Positions 1-6,252 of a stretch of 7,723 nucleotides of DNA are shown piece after piece. The translations under genes and the position numbers were made by a program. How positions within the stretch are numbered: position 1 is the first letter of the stretch; each line of letters opens with the position of its first letter. The notes under the pieces were generated by a model. That model saw nothing but the letters and a program-made list of their open reading frames with translations. It had not been told where the DNA came from and made no database searches. This DNA comes from Lachnospiraceae bacterium (GTDB lineage: Bacteria > Bacillota > Clostridia > Lachnospirales > Lachnospiraceae), in assembly GCA_017964055.1 (NCBI GenBank), contig JAGCSS010000185.1, positions 1 through 7,723 of the forward strand, in the 5' to 3' direction.

Positions 1-537
1 CTTGATGGGCTCTACGAGCTCAAATTTCATGTTGTCGGGCAGACCGCCTGCATTGTGATGAGCCTTGATGCCATGCTCACTCTCGAGGATGTCGGGCCAG
101 ATCGTGCCCTGCGCGAGGAAATCGATGCCGTCGAGCTTGCCTGCCTCCTCGGCAAACACTTCGATGAACTCGCCGCCGATGATCTTTCTCTTTGTCTCGG
201 GGTCGGTCACGCCTGCCAGCTTGTCAAGGAATCTGTCTGTAGCGTCCACATAGACCAGATTTGCCTTCATCTGATCGCGGAATACCGAGATAACCTGCTC
301 GGGCTCGCCTTTTCTGAGCAGTCCGTGGTTAACATGCACGCACACCAGCTGCTGCCCTACGGCCTTGATGAGCAGGGCTGCCACAACCGACGAATCGACT
401 CCGCCCGAGAGGGCAAGGAGTACCTTTTTGTCGCCTATCTGCGCGCGCAGCGCTTCAAGCTGTTCGTTGATGAACGCATCCGCCAGTTCGGGCGTGGTTA
501 TGCGCACCATGTTGTCGGGTCTTCTGTCATTGATCAT
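1..537 (-). CDS. guaA: GMP synthase, ATP-pyrophosphatase part, no glutaminase domain (3' end off window)
   Basis: This gene encodes the synthetase part of GMP synthase, which adenylates XMP with ATP and replaces the adenylate with ammonia to give GMP. The 179 visible residues include the PP-loop [10 protein letters not shown] (41-50), [10 protein letters not shown] (69-78), [22 protein letters not shown] (from 107), LAQGTIWPD (141-149) and [12 protein letters not shown] (160-171). All of these are typical of the GuaA ATP-PPase domain. The ATG at 537 is preceded by AAAAGGAGAG (minus strand, 544-553), so the start is well supported. Most bacterial GuaA proteins carry about 200 residues of class I glutamine amidotransferase before this point. 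Here there are only about 40 residues before the PP-loop, and the upstream 200 bases do not encode such a domain. It is therefore the stand-alone type best known from archaea, with glutaminase presumably encoded elsewhere. The dimerisation domain lies beyond the left edge. Confidence 0.93.
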   Translation of the reverse strand, partial: MINDRRPDNMVRITTPELADAFINEQLEALRAQIGDKKVLLALSGGVDSSVVAALLIKAVGQQLVCVHVNHGLLRKGEPEQVISVFRDQMKANLVYVDATDRFLDKLAGVTDPETKRKIIGGEFIEVFAEEAGKLDGIDFLAQGTIWPDILESEHGIKAHHNAGGLPDNMKFELVEPIK

Positions 538-543
538 ATCTTT

Positions 544-553
544 CTCTCCTTTT
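544..553 (-). promoter_or_regulatory. Ribosome binding site fixing the guaA start
   Basis: On the minus strand AAAAGGAGAG lies a few bases before the ATG at 537. It supports translation starting directly at the ATP-PPase part and argues against an N-terminal glutaminase domain having been missed upstream. Confidence 0.7.
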
Positions 554-725
554 CCTGCTGCAGAGCCTGTCCGCCCGCAGTTTTCGTTCTGTACCTCTTT
601 CTGCGGCGCATCGTATTGATAACGACTTACGCCTGTATTAATAATATAATAACAAGCCTGCTTTTGAGAAGTATTATTTCTCGCAACAGCTCCGTTTTTA
701 GGTGAAAATATAGTATTATATGATC
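554..725. promoter_or_regulatory. Divergent promoter region between guaA and the phosphoesterase gene
   Basis: This A+T-rich gap separates two divergent genes and should hold a promoter for each. For the plus-strand gene, TTGATA (616-621) and TAATAA (639-644) are 17 bases apart. A later TATTAT (714-719) has no good -35 partner. For the minus-strand gene, TATTAT (complement of 646-651) sits 18 bases from a weak TTCTCA. A small dyad, GAGAA-7-TTCTC (around 666-682), lies in the middle. I looked for a purine-type riboswitch ahead of guaA and saw no matching conserved core. All promoter calls are by eye only. Confidence 0.35.
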
Positions 726-739
726 AGGGGGGATATATC

Positions 740-1660
740 ATGACAAAACAGATCGGCGTCATCGCTGACATACACAGCAATTACACCGCATTTAAGGCAG
801 CGGTTGAATATATGACCGGCAGGGGCATCAGAGAGTTCCTGCTGCTCGGAGATTTCGTTTCCGATACAACAGATACCGCCGAAACCATGCAGTATATCTA
901 TGAACTACAGGAGCGCTATGATGTGCGGCTGCTGCGCGGCAACCGCGAGGAATACTTTATCGGACAGCGTAAGGTCAGACGCGGCGAGGCAGAAGGCCCG
1001 GAATGGATTTTCAACTCGGCCAGCGGGAACCTGCTTTATACCTATGAGCTGTTGACGGACCGCGACATAGATTTCTTTGAGTCACTGCCCATTACGTTTA
1101 AATATGAGTGCGAGGGGTATCCCTCGATCACCTGCTGCCACGGGTCTCCCGCGAGTGACCGCGAGCTGCTGCAGTTAAACGGTGAGAATACAAAAGAATG
1201 GCTCCGCAGGATCGACACAGACTACCTGCTCGCCGCGCACACGCATAATCAGGGCGAAGCCGAATCCGGAGGAAAGCACTATTTCAACACCGGCGCATCG
1301 GGGATCGCCATCGGTGCTCCGGGACTGGCGCAGTGCCTGATCCTGCATGGGTCGGATGCATCGGAGCCGGGCGGACCCGGATGGAGTGCGGAGTTCCTGA
1401 ACATCCCCTACGACGTGGATCACGTCGTAAACGCGATCTATGAGAAAGGGCTGATGGATAAAGGGAAATGGTTTGTCGCGAATAACGTGTATATACTTAA
1501 AACCGGCAGGGACTACACTCCCGAGCTCGTAACCAACGCAAAGGCACTGCAGGAAAAAGATAAAGGCCACCCTGCCGAGTGGCCTTTCATAGGCGAAGAA
1601 TACTTTGCCGAGGCCGCGGAGGCACTCGGCATACCGGATTACGTGAGCCGGCGCCCGTAG
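740..1660 (+). CDS. Calcineurin-like metallophosphoesterase (YfcE/MJ0936-like)
   Basis: The 306-residue product is a soluble cytoplasmic metallophosphoesterase with no signal peptide or membrane segment. Its metal-binding motifs occur in family order: D10-x-H12 (ADIHSN), G37-D38 (LLLGDF), G67-N68 (RGNREE, with Arg where many members have His), H134 (CCHGSP) and H167-T-H169 (AAHTHN). These residues normally hold a dinuclear metal centre that hydrolyses phosphomono- or phosphodiesters. The true substrate cannot be read from the sequence. The catalytic core ends near residue 200. The last 100 residues, after the linker ASEPGGPGW, form an extension rich in aromatic and acidic residues that I do not recognise. 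The ATG at 740 follows AGGGGGGAT (726-733). The gene is alone on its strand and converges on the transporter gene at 1687. A terminator-like hairpin of the opposite gene lies inside its 3' end and encodes residues 275-283. Confidence 0.9.
   Translation: MTKQIGVIADIHSNYTAFKAAVEYMTGRGIREFLLLGDFVSDTTDTAETMQYIYELQERYDVRLLRGNREEYFIGQRKVRRGEAEGPEWIFNSASGNLLYTYELLTDRDIDFFESLPITFKYECEGYPSITCCHGSPASDRELLQLNGENTKEWLRRIDTDYLLAAHTHNQGEAESGGKHYFNTGASGIAIGAPGLAQCLILHGSDASEPGGPGWSAEFLNIPYDVDHVVNAIYEKGLMDKGKWFVANNVYILKTGRDYTPELVTNAKALQEKDKGHPAEWPFIGEEYFAEAAEALGIPDYVSRRP
1554..1587 (-). terminator. Rho-independent terminator of the minus-strand transporter gene, inside a coding region
   Basis: AAAGGCCAC (1562-1570) and GTGGCCTTT (1579-1587) form a perfect 9-bp stem with an 8-base loop. 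Read on the minus strand, the stem is followed by ATC and then TTTTT (complement of 1554-1558), as in an intrinsic terminator. On the plus strand it is followed by CATAGG, with no T-run. The signal therefore points to transcription coming from the ECF transporter gene that stops at 1687, about 100 bases earlier. It overlaps the last part of the convergent phosphoesterase gene. Confidence 0.65.
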
Positions 1661-1686
1661 GTCCCAATACCGACCGCAGCAGCAGA

Positions 1687-2337
1687 TCAGTGCTGGTTTG
1701 CAGTATTTGCCGTATGTGCGGTCTTATCCGCAGCAGGCAGTTCTCCGTCGACAGGTCCCAAGAGACCTGCCCTGTAGAGTACCGGGCGCAGTGCCAGATA
1801 CGCCACAACCGCGATAACCGAATTGATCACGGCATTGATCAGCGTAGCATAGGTGGTAACTGCCAGGAGTGCCTTGATTGCCGATGCCGCCTTATCCGCG
1901 TTGGGAGTCAGGATCGTGTACCATACGTATTTAAGCGCAGGCTCGAATACGCAGTTGAAACCGAGACCGGCTACAGACGCGATCGCTGCCCATTTAAGGA
2001 TGTAAACTCTTTTATGATCATGCGAGATCTTGGCGATCTTATGCGCAACGAGTCCGACGATCAGACCGATAACGAGCTTGGTGATAAAGGTTCGCGGCGC
2101 AGACTGTGAGAAACCTCCGAGGATGTCCGCCAGCGAAAGGCCCACAGCGCCTGCCAGACCGCCGTACAAGCCTCCCAGGAAAAGCGCTCCGAGCACTACG
2201 AAAGCATTGCCGACATGTATCTTTGTGCCGCCGGTACTGATCGCGGGGAAAATGGCATATCCCACATAGCACAGTGCCGCCATAAGTCCGGCATAGGTTA
2301 TCTTTAACAGCGTCTTGTTTCTCTCATAAACATTCAT
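1687..2337 (-). CDS. ECF transporter S component, probably vitamin B6 type (PdxU-like)
   Basis: The 216-residue product is very hydrophobic, with about six membrane segments (roughly 13-30, 43-58, 60-75, 85-101, 114-131, 158-183) and a short polar tail ending in Gln-His. The KIHVGNAFVVLGALFLGG stretch (39-56), followed by YGGLAGAVGLSLADIL, resembles the small substrate-binding S components of energy-coupling factor transporters (ECF riboflavin/HmpT/PdxU-like group). Such proteins capture a vitamin outside the cell and share an EcfA1-A2-T energising module encoded elsewhere. No ATPase or T component is present here, which fits a group II system. The ATG at 2337 follows GGAGGG (complement of 2345-2350). 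The substrate is inferred from context: the divergent neighbour is a MocR-type regulator, the class that includes PLP-sensing PdxR, which often sits next to B6 transport or salvage genes. Another vitamin remains possible. Confidence 0.82.
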   Translation of the reverse strand: MNVYERNKTLLKITYAGLMAALCYVGYAIFPAISTGGTKIHVGNAFVVLGALFLGGLYGGLAGAVGLSLADILGGFSQSAPRTFITKLVIGLIVGLVAHKIAKISHDHKRVYILKWAAIASVAGLGFNCVFEPALKYVWYTILTPNADKAASAIKALLAVTTYATLINAVINSVIAVVAYLALRPVLYRAGLLGPVDGELPAADKTAHTANTANQH

Positions 2338-2344
2338 AATCTTT

Positions 2345-2350
2345 CCCTCC
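2345..2350 (-). promoter_or_regulatory. Ribosome binding site of the ECF transporter gene
   Basis: GGAGGG on the minus strand lies seven bases before the ATG at 2337 and supports that start. Confidence 0.65.
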
Positions 2351-2369
2351 TCTTTGACTTCGTTCGATA

Positions 2370-2422
2370 TTGATTTTTGTTATTGTGTAATATATCACTC
2401 AAGTGGTATTATTAAAATTACC
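2370..2422. promoter_or_regulatory. Shared promoter and operator region of the transporter/MocR pair
   Basis: Both divergent genes must be transcribed from this A+T-rich gap. TTGTGT (2383-2388) and TATTAT (2407-2412), 18 bases apart, could serve the regulator gene. On the minus strand TTTAAT (complement of 2411-2416) and TATATT (complement of 2389-2394), 16 bases apart, could serve the transporter gene. Two dyad symmetries overlap these boxes: TAATA-3-CACT-2-AGTG-4-TATTA (2388-2414), and GGTA-10-TACC (2405-2422) within an imperfect 18-base palindrome. A regulator bound here would cover both promoters, which fits autoregulation plus control of the transporter. The boxes were picked by eye and the exact operator is not established. 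Confidence 0.4.
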
Positions 2423-2427
2423 AAAAC

Positions 2428-2433
2428 AGGAGA
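2428..2433 (+). promoter_or_regulatory. Ribosome binding site that decides the MocR start
   Basis: AGGAGA lies seven bases before the ATG at 2441. The same frame is open upstream to a TTG at 2354, but that TTG has no comparable site. The extra 29 residues would also run through the promoter region and look nothing like the start of a GntR domain. ATG 2441 is therefore chosen. Confidence 0.75.
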
Positions 2434-2440
2434 ATTTTAT

Positions 2441-3523
2441 ATGACCAGATACATTGAGATCTATGAAGATATCAGAAAGAAGATCACCGACAAAATCTAT
2501 GAGTACGGCGCAAAACTCCCTTCAAAACGCGTGACCGCGGAAAACTACAGCGTAAGCGTGATCACGGTCGAGCATGCCTACGATCTGCTGATCGAGGAGG
2601 GCTACGCGATATCCAAGGAAAAGAGCGGGTATTTCGTGAGCTACCGCGAGAACGAATACTTTGCGGGTAACGGTCGGGAAACCGCCTCCGCTATGGGTCC
2701 CGTTTCCCCCCGCACAGCCTATCCGGCACCCGCCGGCGGTTCCTTGGCTGACAGCGAGGAGATATCCTTCAACATCTACGCGAAAACCGTGCGCAAAGTA
2801 CTCTCCGACTACGGCGACGAGATAAAGGCCAGACCCGCGGCATACGGCTGCGAGATACTGCGCAGCGCGATCGCGGACTATCTCATAAAAAACAGGGGGA
2901 TCAGGACCGACTACAGCCGCATAGTCATCGGCTCGGGAGCGGAATACCTTTACGGCCTGATCGTGCGTGCACTCGGGCGTGACAGGATCTACGCGATAGA
3001 GAATCCCTCCTACCGTAAGATATCCGATGTATACGAGGCCGAAGGGATCACGACCGACCGGCTCGACCTCGGCGCAGACGGGATAGAGAGCGACAGGCTC
3101 TGGGGCACAAAGGCAAAAGTCCTGCATGTGACGCCCTACCGCAGTTTCCCGACCGGCGTTACGGCATCTGCCGCAAAAAAAGCGGAATATATCAGCTGGA
3201 GCAAAAGGAAGAACGGCGTGATCATAGAGGATGACTTCGAATCCGAATTCTCGAGCAGCAGAAAACCGGAAGAGACACTTTTTTCCAAAGATACGGAAGG
3301 CCGCGTCATATATGTCAACACCTTCAGCAAGACCATCGGTTCCTTTATGCGAACGGCATACATGGTCCTGCCGCCAAAGCTCGAAGACCTGTTCCGTGAA
3401 AAGATAGGTTTCTATTCCTGCACGGTTCCGGCGCTGGAGCAGTACGTGCTGGCCGAGCTCATCGAAAACGGCGATTTCGTAAGACATATCAACCGTGTCA
3501 GAAGAAGGCGCAGGGAGATGTGA
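2441..3523 (+). CDS. MocR/PdxR-type GntR regulator with PLP aminotransferase-like domain, C-terminally short
   Basis: The 360-residue product begins with a GntR-family winged helix (about 4-68; note KLPSKRVTAENYSVSVITVEHAYDLL and SGYFVS). A variable linker (70-105) leads into a fold type I aminotransferase-like domain. Landmarks are GSGAEYLYGLI (164-174), ENPSYR (187-192), TPYRSFPTG (231-239), EDDFESEF (263-270) and NTFSKTIGSFMRTAYMVLP (293-311). Lys297 is the expected PLP-binding lysine and Asp265 the expected pyridine-nitrogen partner. Such proteins sense PLP or an amino-acid adduct and control B6 or amino-acid genes. The neighbour is an ECF transporter gene read divergently, so this is plausibly its activator. 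The reading frame stops at TGA (3521-3523) right after HINRVRRRRREM. Typical family members have about 450-480 residues and continue with a small C-terminal subdomain, so roughly 80-100 residues appear to be missing. It may be a functional short form or a decayed gene. Confidence 0.85.
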   Translation: MTRYIEIYEDIRKKITDKIYEYGAKLPSKRVTAENYSVSVITVEHAYDLLIEEGYAISKEKSGYFVSYRENEYFAGNGRETASAMGPVSPRTAYPAPAGGSLADSEEISFNIYAKTVRKVLSDYGDEIKARPAAYGCEILRSAIADYLIKNRGIRTDYSRIVIGSGAEYLYGLIVRALGRDRIYAIENPSYRKISDVYEAEGITTDRLDLGADGIESDRLWGTKAKVLHVTPYRSFPTGVTASAAKKAEYISWSKRKNGVIIEDDFESEFSSSRKPEETLFSKDTEGRVIYVNTFSKTIGSFMRTAYMVLPPKLEDLFREKIGFYSCTVPALEQYVLAELIENGDFVRHINRVRRRRREM

Positions 3524-3604
3524 GCAGTATAATCCATTTACTTCAGGCCGTTTAAAGGCTATCATAACAACGATCCGGCAAAAGCGGAAATAATAAACAA
3601 TATC

Positions 3605-3610
3605 AGGAGG
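3605..3610 (+). promoter_or_regulatory. Ribosome binding site of the alcohol dehydrogenase gene
   Basis: A consensus AGGAGG lies six bases before ATG 3617. It suggests efficient translation and supports this start. Confidence 0.75.
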
Positions 3611-3616
3611 TCAACC

Positions 3617-4792
3617 ATGAATAACTTTATGTTCTATTCCCCCACTTGTTTCGTTTTCGGCAAAGAGACCGAGAGCAAGGCAGGAAATCTGGTCAAGCGC
3701 TTCGGAGGCACAAAGGTTCTTATTCATTACGGAGGCAGCAGTGCCGTGCGCTCCGGTCTGATCGACCGTGTGAAGGCCTCCCTTGACGCCGAAGGCATAC
3801 CTTATGTACTCCTCGGCGGCGTACAGCCCAATCCCCGCAGCGGCCTCGTTTATCAGGGCATCGAGCTGTGCAGGAAGGAAAACATCGATTTTATCCTTGC
3901 CGTAGGCGGCGGAAGTACCATAGACTCATCAAAGGCCATAGCGGCAGGTACGCTATATGACGGTGATTTCTGGGATTTCTACAGCGGAAAGCCCATCGAA
4001 AAGGCTCTGCCGATAGGAACCGTCCTTACCATTGCGGCCGCGGGCAGCGAAGGCAGTCCCGACAGCGTTATCACAAAGGAAGAAGGCATGTTCAAGCGCG
4101 GCGCGAGCGGCGACGCGATCCGTCCGAAATTCTCGATCCTCAATCCCGCTCTTACCCAGACTCTCCCGCCTTACCAGACCGCAGCGGGCATTACCGATAT
4201 CATGGCGCATCTCTATGAGAGATACCTGACAAATACAAAAGATGTCGAGGTTACGGACCGTCTGATCGAAGCGCTCCTGCTCACAATGATCCACGAAGGC
4301 CCCCGTGTGATAGCTGATCCCGACAACTATGAGGCACGCGCGAACATAATGTGGGCCGGAATGATGGCTCACAACAATTCCTGCGGCGTCGGAAGGAGCC
4401 AGGACTGGAACAGCCACAATATCGAGCACGAGCTCTCCGCGCTGTACGACTGCGCTCACGGCGCAGGACTCGCAGTCACCATGCCGGCTGTTTTCAAATA
4501 TGTGATGAACCACGATGTAATGCGCTTTGCGCAGGCTGCTGTCCGCGTATGGGGCTGTCAGATGGACTTTGCGCATCCCGAGGTTACCGCTCTCGAAGGC
4601 ATTGAACGGCTGAGCAGATTCTTCTCTTCCATCGGCATGCCGAAGAATTTTGAAGAGCTGGGCGCCAAAGAGGAGGACATTCCCGTGCTGGTAAAGGCTC
4701 TCTGCCGCGGCGACGGCCGTCAGGGCAGCATTTCCGGTTTCGTGACGCTGAACGAAGACGACTGCACAAAGATATACAGGATGATGCTCTGA
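3617..4792 (+). CDS. Iron-containing alcohol dehydrogenase, BDH/YqhD type
   Basis: The 391-residue product is a group III iron-dependent alcohol dehydrogenase, near the usual length of its butanol dehydrogenase/YqhD subgroup. These cytoplasmic enzymes reduce aldehydes to alcohols with NAD(P)H, in fermentation or in aldehyde detoxification. The metal ligands Asp194, His198 (GITDIMAH), His267 (NSHNIEH) and His281 (CAHGAG) are all present, in the same positions and spacing as I recall for E. coli YqhD. The nucleotide-binding glycines are GGSS (39-42) and the AVGGGSTIDSSKAIA motif (95-109). A YGGSS-type turn is commonly linked with NADPH preference. ATG 3617 follows AGGAGG (3605-3610). A TATAAT (3528-3533) just after the preceding gene lacks a clear -35, so transcription from the regulator promoter or from its own promoter are both possible. 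Nothing in the sequence ties it to the radical SAM genes downstream beyond proximity. Confidence 0.93.
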   Translation: MNNFMFYSPTCFVFGKETESKAGNLVKRFGGTKVLIHYGGSSAVRSGLIDRVKASLDAEGIPYVLLGGVQPNPRSGLVYQGIELCRKENIDFILAVGGGSTIDSSKAIAAGTLYDGDFWDFYSGKPIEKALPIGTVLTIAAAGSEGSPDSVITKEEGMFKRGASGDAIRPKFSILNPALTQTLPPYQTAAGITDIMAHLYERYLTNTKDVEVTDRLIEALLLTMIHEGPRVIADPDNYEARANIMWAGMMAHNNSCGVGRSQDWNSHNIEHELSALYDCAHGAGLAVTMPAVFKYVMNHDVMRFAQAAVRVWGCQMDFAHPEVTALEGIERLSRFFSSIGMPKNFEELGAKEEDIPVLVKALCRGDGRQGSISGFVTLNEDDCTKIYRMML

Positions 4793-4833
4793 TGTTTCAT
4801 GAAATAAACTGACCTAATTTGCGGATTATACGA

Positions 4834-4862
4834 TTGTTCCAAAAATGAATACGTGCTAAACT
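4834..4862 (+). promoter_or_regulatory. Candidate promoter of the radical SAM operon
   Basis: TTGTTC (4834-4839) and TAAACT (4857-4862) are 17 bases apart in the A+T-rich gap after the dehydrogenase gene. No terminator-like hairpin was seen in this 104-base gap, so readthrough from the dehydrogenase gene cannot be excluded. The -10 box is only a moderate match. Confidence 0.3.
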
Positions 4863-4896
4863 TATTATATCTTCAAAGAAAGGAAGCACAGGAATA

Positions 4897-6246
4897 ATGA
4901 CACCCAAAAAGTACATGCGGGAGAATTTCCGGGAAGTCAGTCACACGACGCTGAACCCTGAGGGTCCGGGCGTAGTGCGCATTCACCTGATCCCGCCAAA
5001 GGAAAAGAACGGCATGCCCGCATCGAGTATTGCAATAGTCAACGGTCAGGATATAATCCCGGTCAAGTACGCATGGAGCATACTGCTCAACGAATTCATC
5101 AAAGAAGTCAATAAATATCACGGAATGGAGGTCAGCGACGCCGATGTGGAGCTGATCCTCGACCGTACCTGCAAATCGGTCAAGAGAGTATTTCCTTTTA
5201 CCTCGAAGAAGCGCTTCAGAAAAGACATCACGACCATCATGGACACCATGAAGCAGGTGGCTTACGGTGAGGAAGTAAAGACCGACATCGGATATATCAG
5301 CATCGGCGACTATGCCGACAATATGACAGCTCCCCACCGCATGGACCTCATGGTCAGCGCCATGGAGAAGCAGGGACACTGGAACTGCAACCAGTGCTGC
5401 GTACACTGCTATGCCGCAGGCCAGACACAGTCCGGAGAAAAGGAGCTCTCCACCGAAGAATGGAAAGAGATCCTCGACAAGCTCCGCGCGATCGGCGTTC
5501 CGCAGGTTACGTTTACCGGCGGCGAGCCCACCATGCGCGACGATCTTTTCGAACTCATCGACCATGCAAGATGGTTTGTTTCCAGACTTAATACCAACGG
5601 TATCAGACTTACCGAAGAATACTGCAGAAAGCTCTACGAGAACGAGATCGACAGCGTTCAGATCACCTTCTATTCGAGCGATAAGGACATCCACAACCAG
5701 CTGGTGGGCGGCGATCATTTCGACCAGACCGTTGCAGGCATCGAAAATGCCATTAAGGCCGGCCTCAATCTCAGCGTAAACACTCCCCTGTGCACACTGA
5801 ACAGGGATTATGTCGAGACGCTTAAGTTCCTGAAGAGCAAAGGCGTTATGTATGTGACCTGCTCGGGTCTCATCACGACCGGCAACGCTCTTACGGACGC
5901 TTCGGAGTCGCTCCAGCTCTCCGTCAAGGAGATCAGTGATATCCTTGCGGCCGCGGCCGATTACGCTTATGCCAACGGCATGGAGATCAGCTTTACGTCT
6001 CCCGGCTGGATCGGTGAGGAGTTCTTTAAGGAGCACGCGCTTTCCACGCCCAATTGCGGAGCCTGTCTTTCCAACATGGCCATCACGCCCGGCGGAAACG
6101 TCGTGCCCTGCCAGAGCTGGCTCTCGGGCAAGCCTCTGGGCAATTTCCTGAGAGACCCCTGGAAAGAGATCTGGAACAGCGAAAAATGCAAGAAGCACAG
6201 GGATTACTCCGCGCTCATGCTCGGAAGATGCCCTTTAAGGAGGTAA
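4897..6246 (+). CDS. Radical SAM protein with SPASM/twitch-like C-terminus, probable peptide or protein maturase
   Basis: The 449-residue product has a radical SAM core at about 155-345. The [4Fe-4S]-SAM cluster motif is C164-x3-C168-x2-C171 (HWNCNQCCVHCYAAG), with an extra Cys167. It is followed by TFTGGEPTMRDDL (205-217), LNTNGI (231-236), VQITFYSS (254-261) and CTLNRDY (299-305). The C-terminal part has CGAC (387-390) and C390-x9-G400-x4-C405, as in the first part of a SPASM domain. Further Cys residues are 431 and 445, but the full CxxCx5Cx3C block is absent, so a shorter twitch form with one auxiliary cluster is likely. About 145 residues precede the core and could contain a peptide-recognition element. 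SPASM/twitch enzymes typically install thioether or C-C crosslinks in peptides. The gene six bases downstream encodes a protein with a Cys-Ala-rich tail, the likely substrate. ATG 4897 follows AGGAAG (4881-4886). Confidence 0.9.
   Translation: MTPKKYMRENFREVSHTTLNPEGPGVVRIHLIPPKEKNGMPASSIAIVNGQDIIPVKYAWSILLNEFIKEVNKYHGMEVSDADVELILDRTCKSVKRVFPFTSKKRFRKDITTIMDTMKQVAYGEEVKTDIGYISIGDYADNMTAPHRMDLMVSAMEKQGHWNCNQCCVHCYAAGQTQSGEKELSTEEWKEILDKLRAIGVPQVTFTGGEPTMRDDLFELIDHARWFVSRLNTNGIRLTEEYCRKLYENEIDSVQITFYSSDKDIHNQLVGGDHFDQTVAGIENAIKAGLNLSVNTPLCTLNRDYVETLKFLKSKGVMYVTCSGLITTGNALTDASESLQLSVKEISDILAAAADYAYANGMEISFTSPGWIGEEFFKEHALSTPNCGACLSNMAITPGGNVVPCQSWLSGKPLGNFLRDPWKEIWNSEKCKKHRDYSALMLGRCPLRR
6237..6244 (+). 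promoter_or_regulatory. Shine-Dalgarno site overlapping the radical SAM stop codon
   Basis: AAGGAGGT, a full-strength site, encodes the last Arg-Arg of the radical SAM protein and shares its T with the TAA stop. It lies eight bases before ATG 6253. This layout is typical of translational coupling and implies that the enzyme and its neighbour are made together. Confidence 0.8.
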
Positions 6247-6252
6247 CGGGAC

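Noticed and set aside
55..705. Plus-strand open frame of 216 codons across the left edge
   Set aside because: It is antisense to the guaA-like gene, which has the PP-loop and other family motifs, and its end runs into the A+T-rich promoter gap.
538..739. Possible purine riboswitch ahead of guaA
   Set aside because: No conserved purine-aptamer core or terminator/antiterminator pair could be seen on the minus strand.
1680..1695. Small hairpin CAGCA-6-TGCTG at the end of the transporter gene
   Set aside because: The stem is only five pairs with no T-run. The hairpin at 1562-1587 is a far better terminator.
1579..2109. Plus-strand open frame of 176 codons overlapping the phosphoesterase end and the transporter
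   Set aside because: It is Arg/Cys-rich, lacks motifs and a ribosome binding site, and is antisense to the clear membrane protein.
2354..2440. TTG start extending the MocR protein by 29 residues
   Set aside because: There is no ribosome binding site near 2354, the segment covers the promoter region, and ATG 2441 has AGGAGA at ideal spacing.
2522..3565. Minus-strand open frame of 347 codons opposite the MocR gene
   Set aside because: It is a mirror of a recognisable gene, with Cys- and Tyr-rich unnatural composition and no convincing ribosome binding site.
4873..6198. Long open frame (441 codons) on the minus strand opposite the radical SAM gene
   Set aside because: It lies antisense to a gene with clear motifs, has no family motifs of its own, and is explained by codon bias of the real frame.
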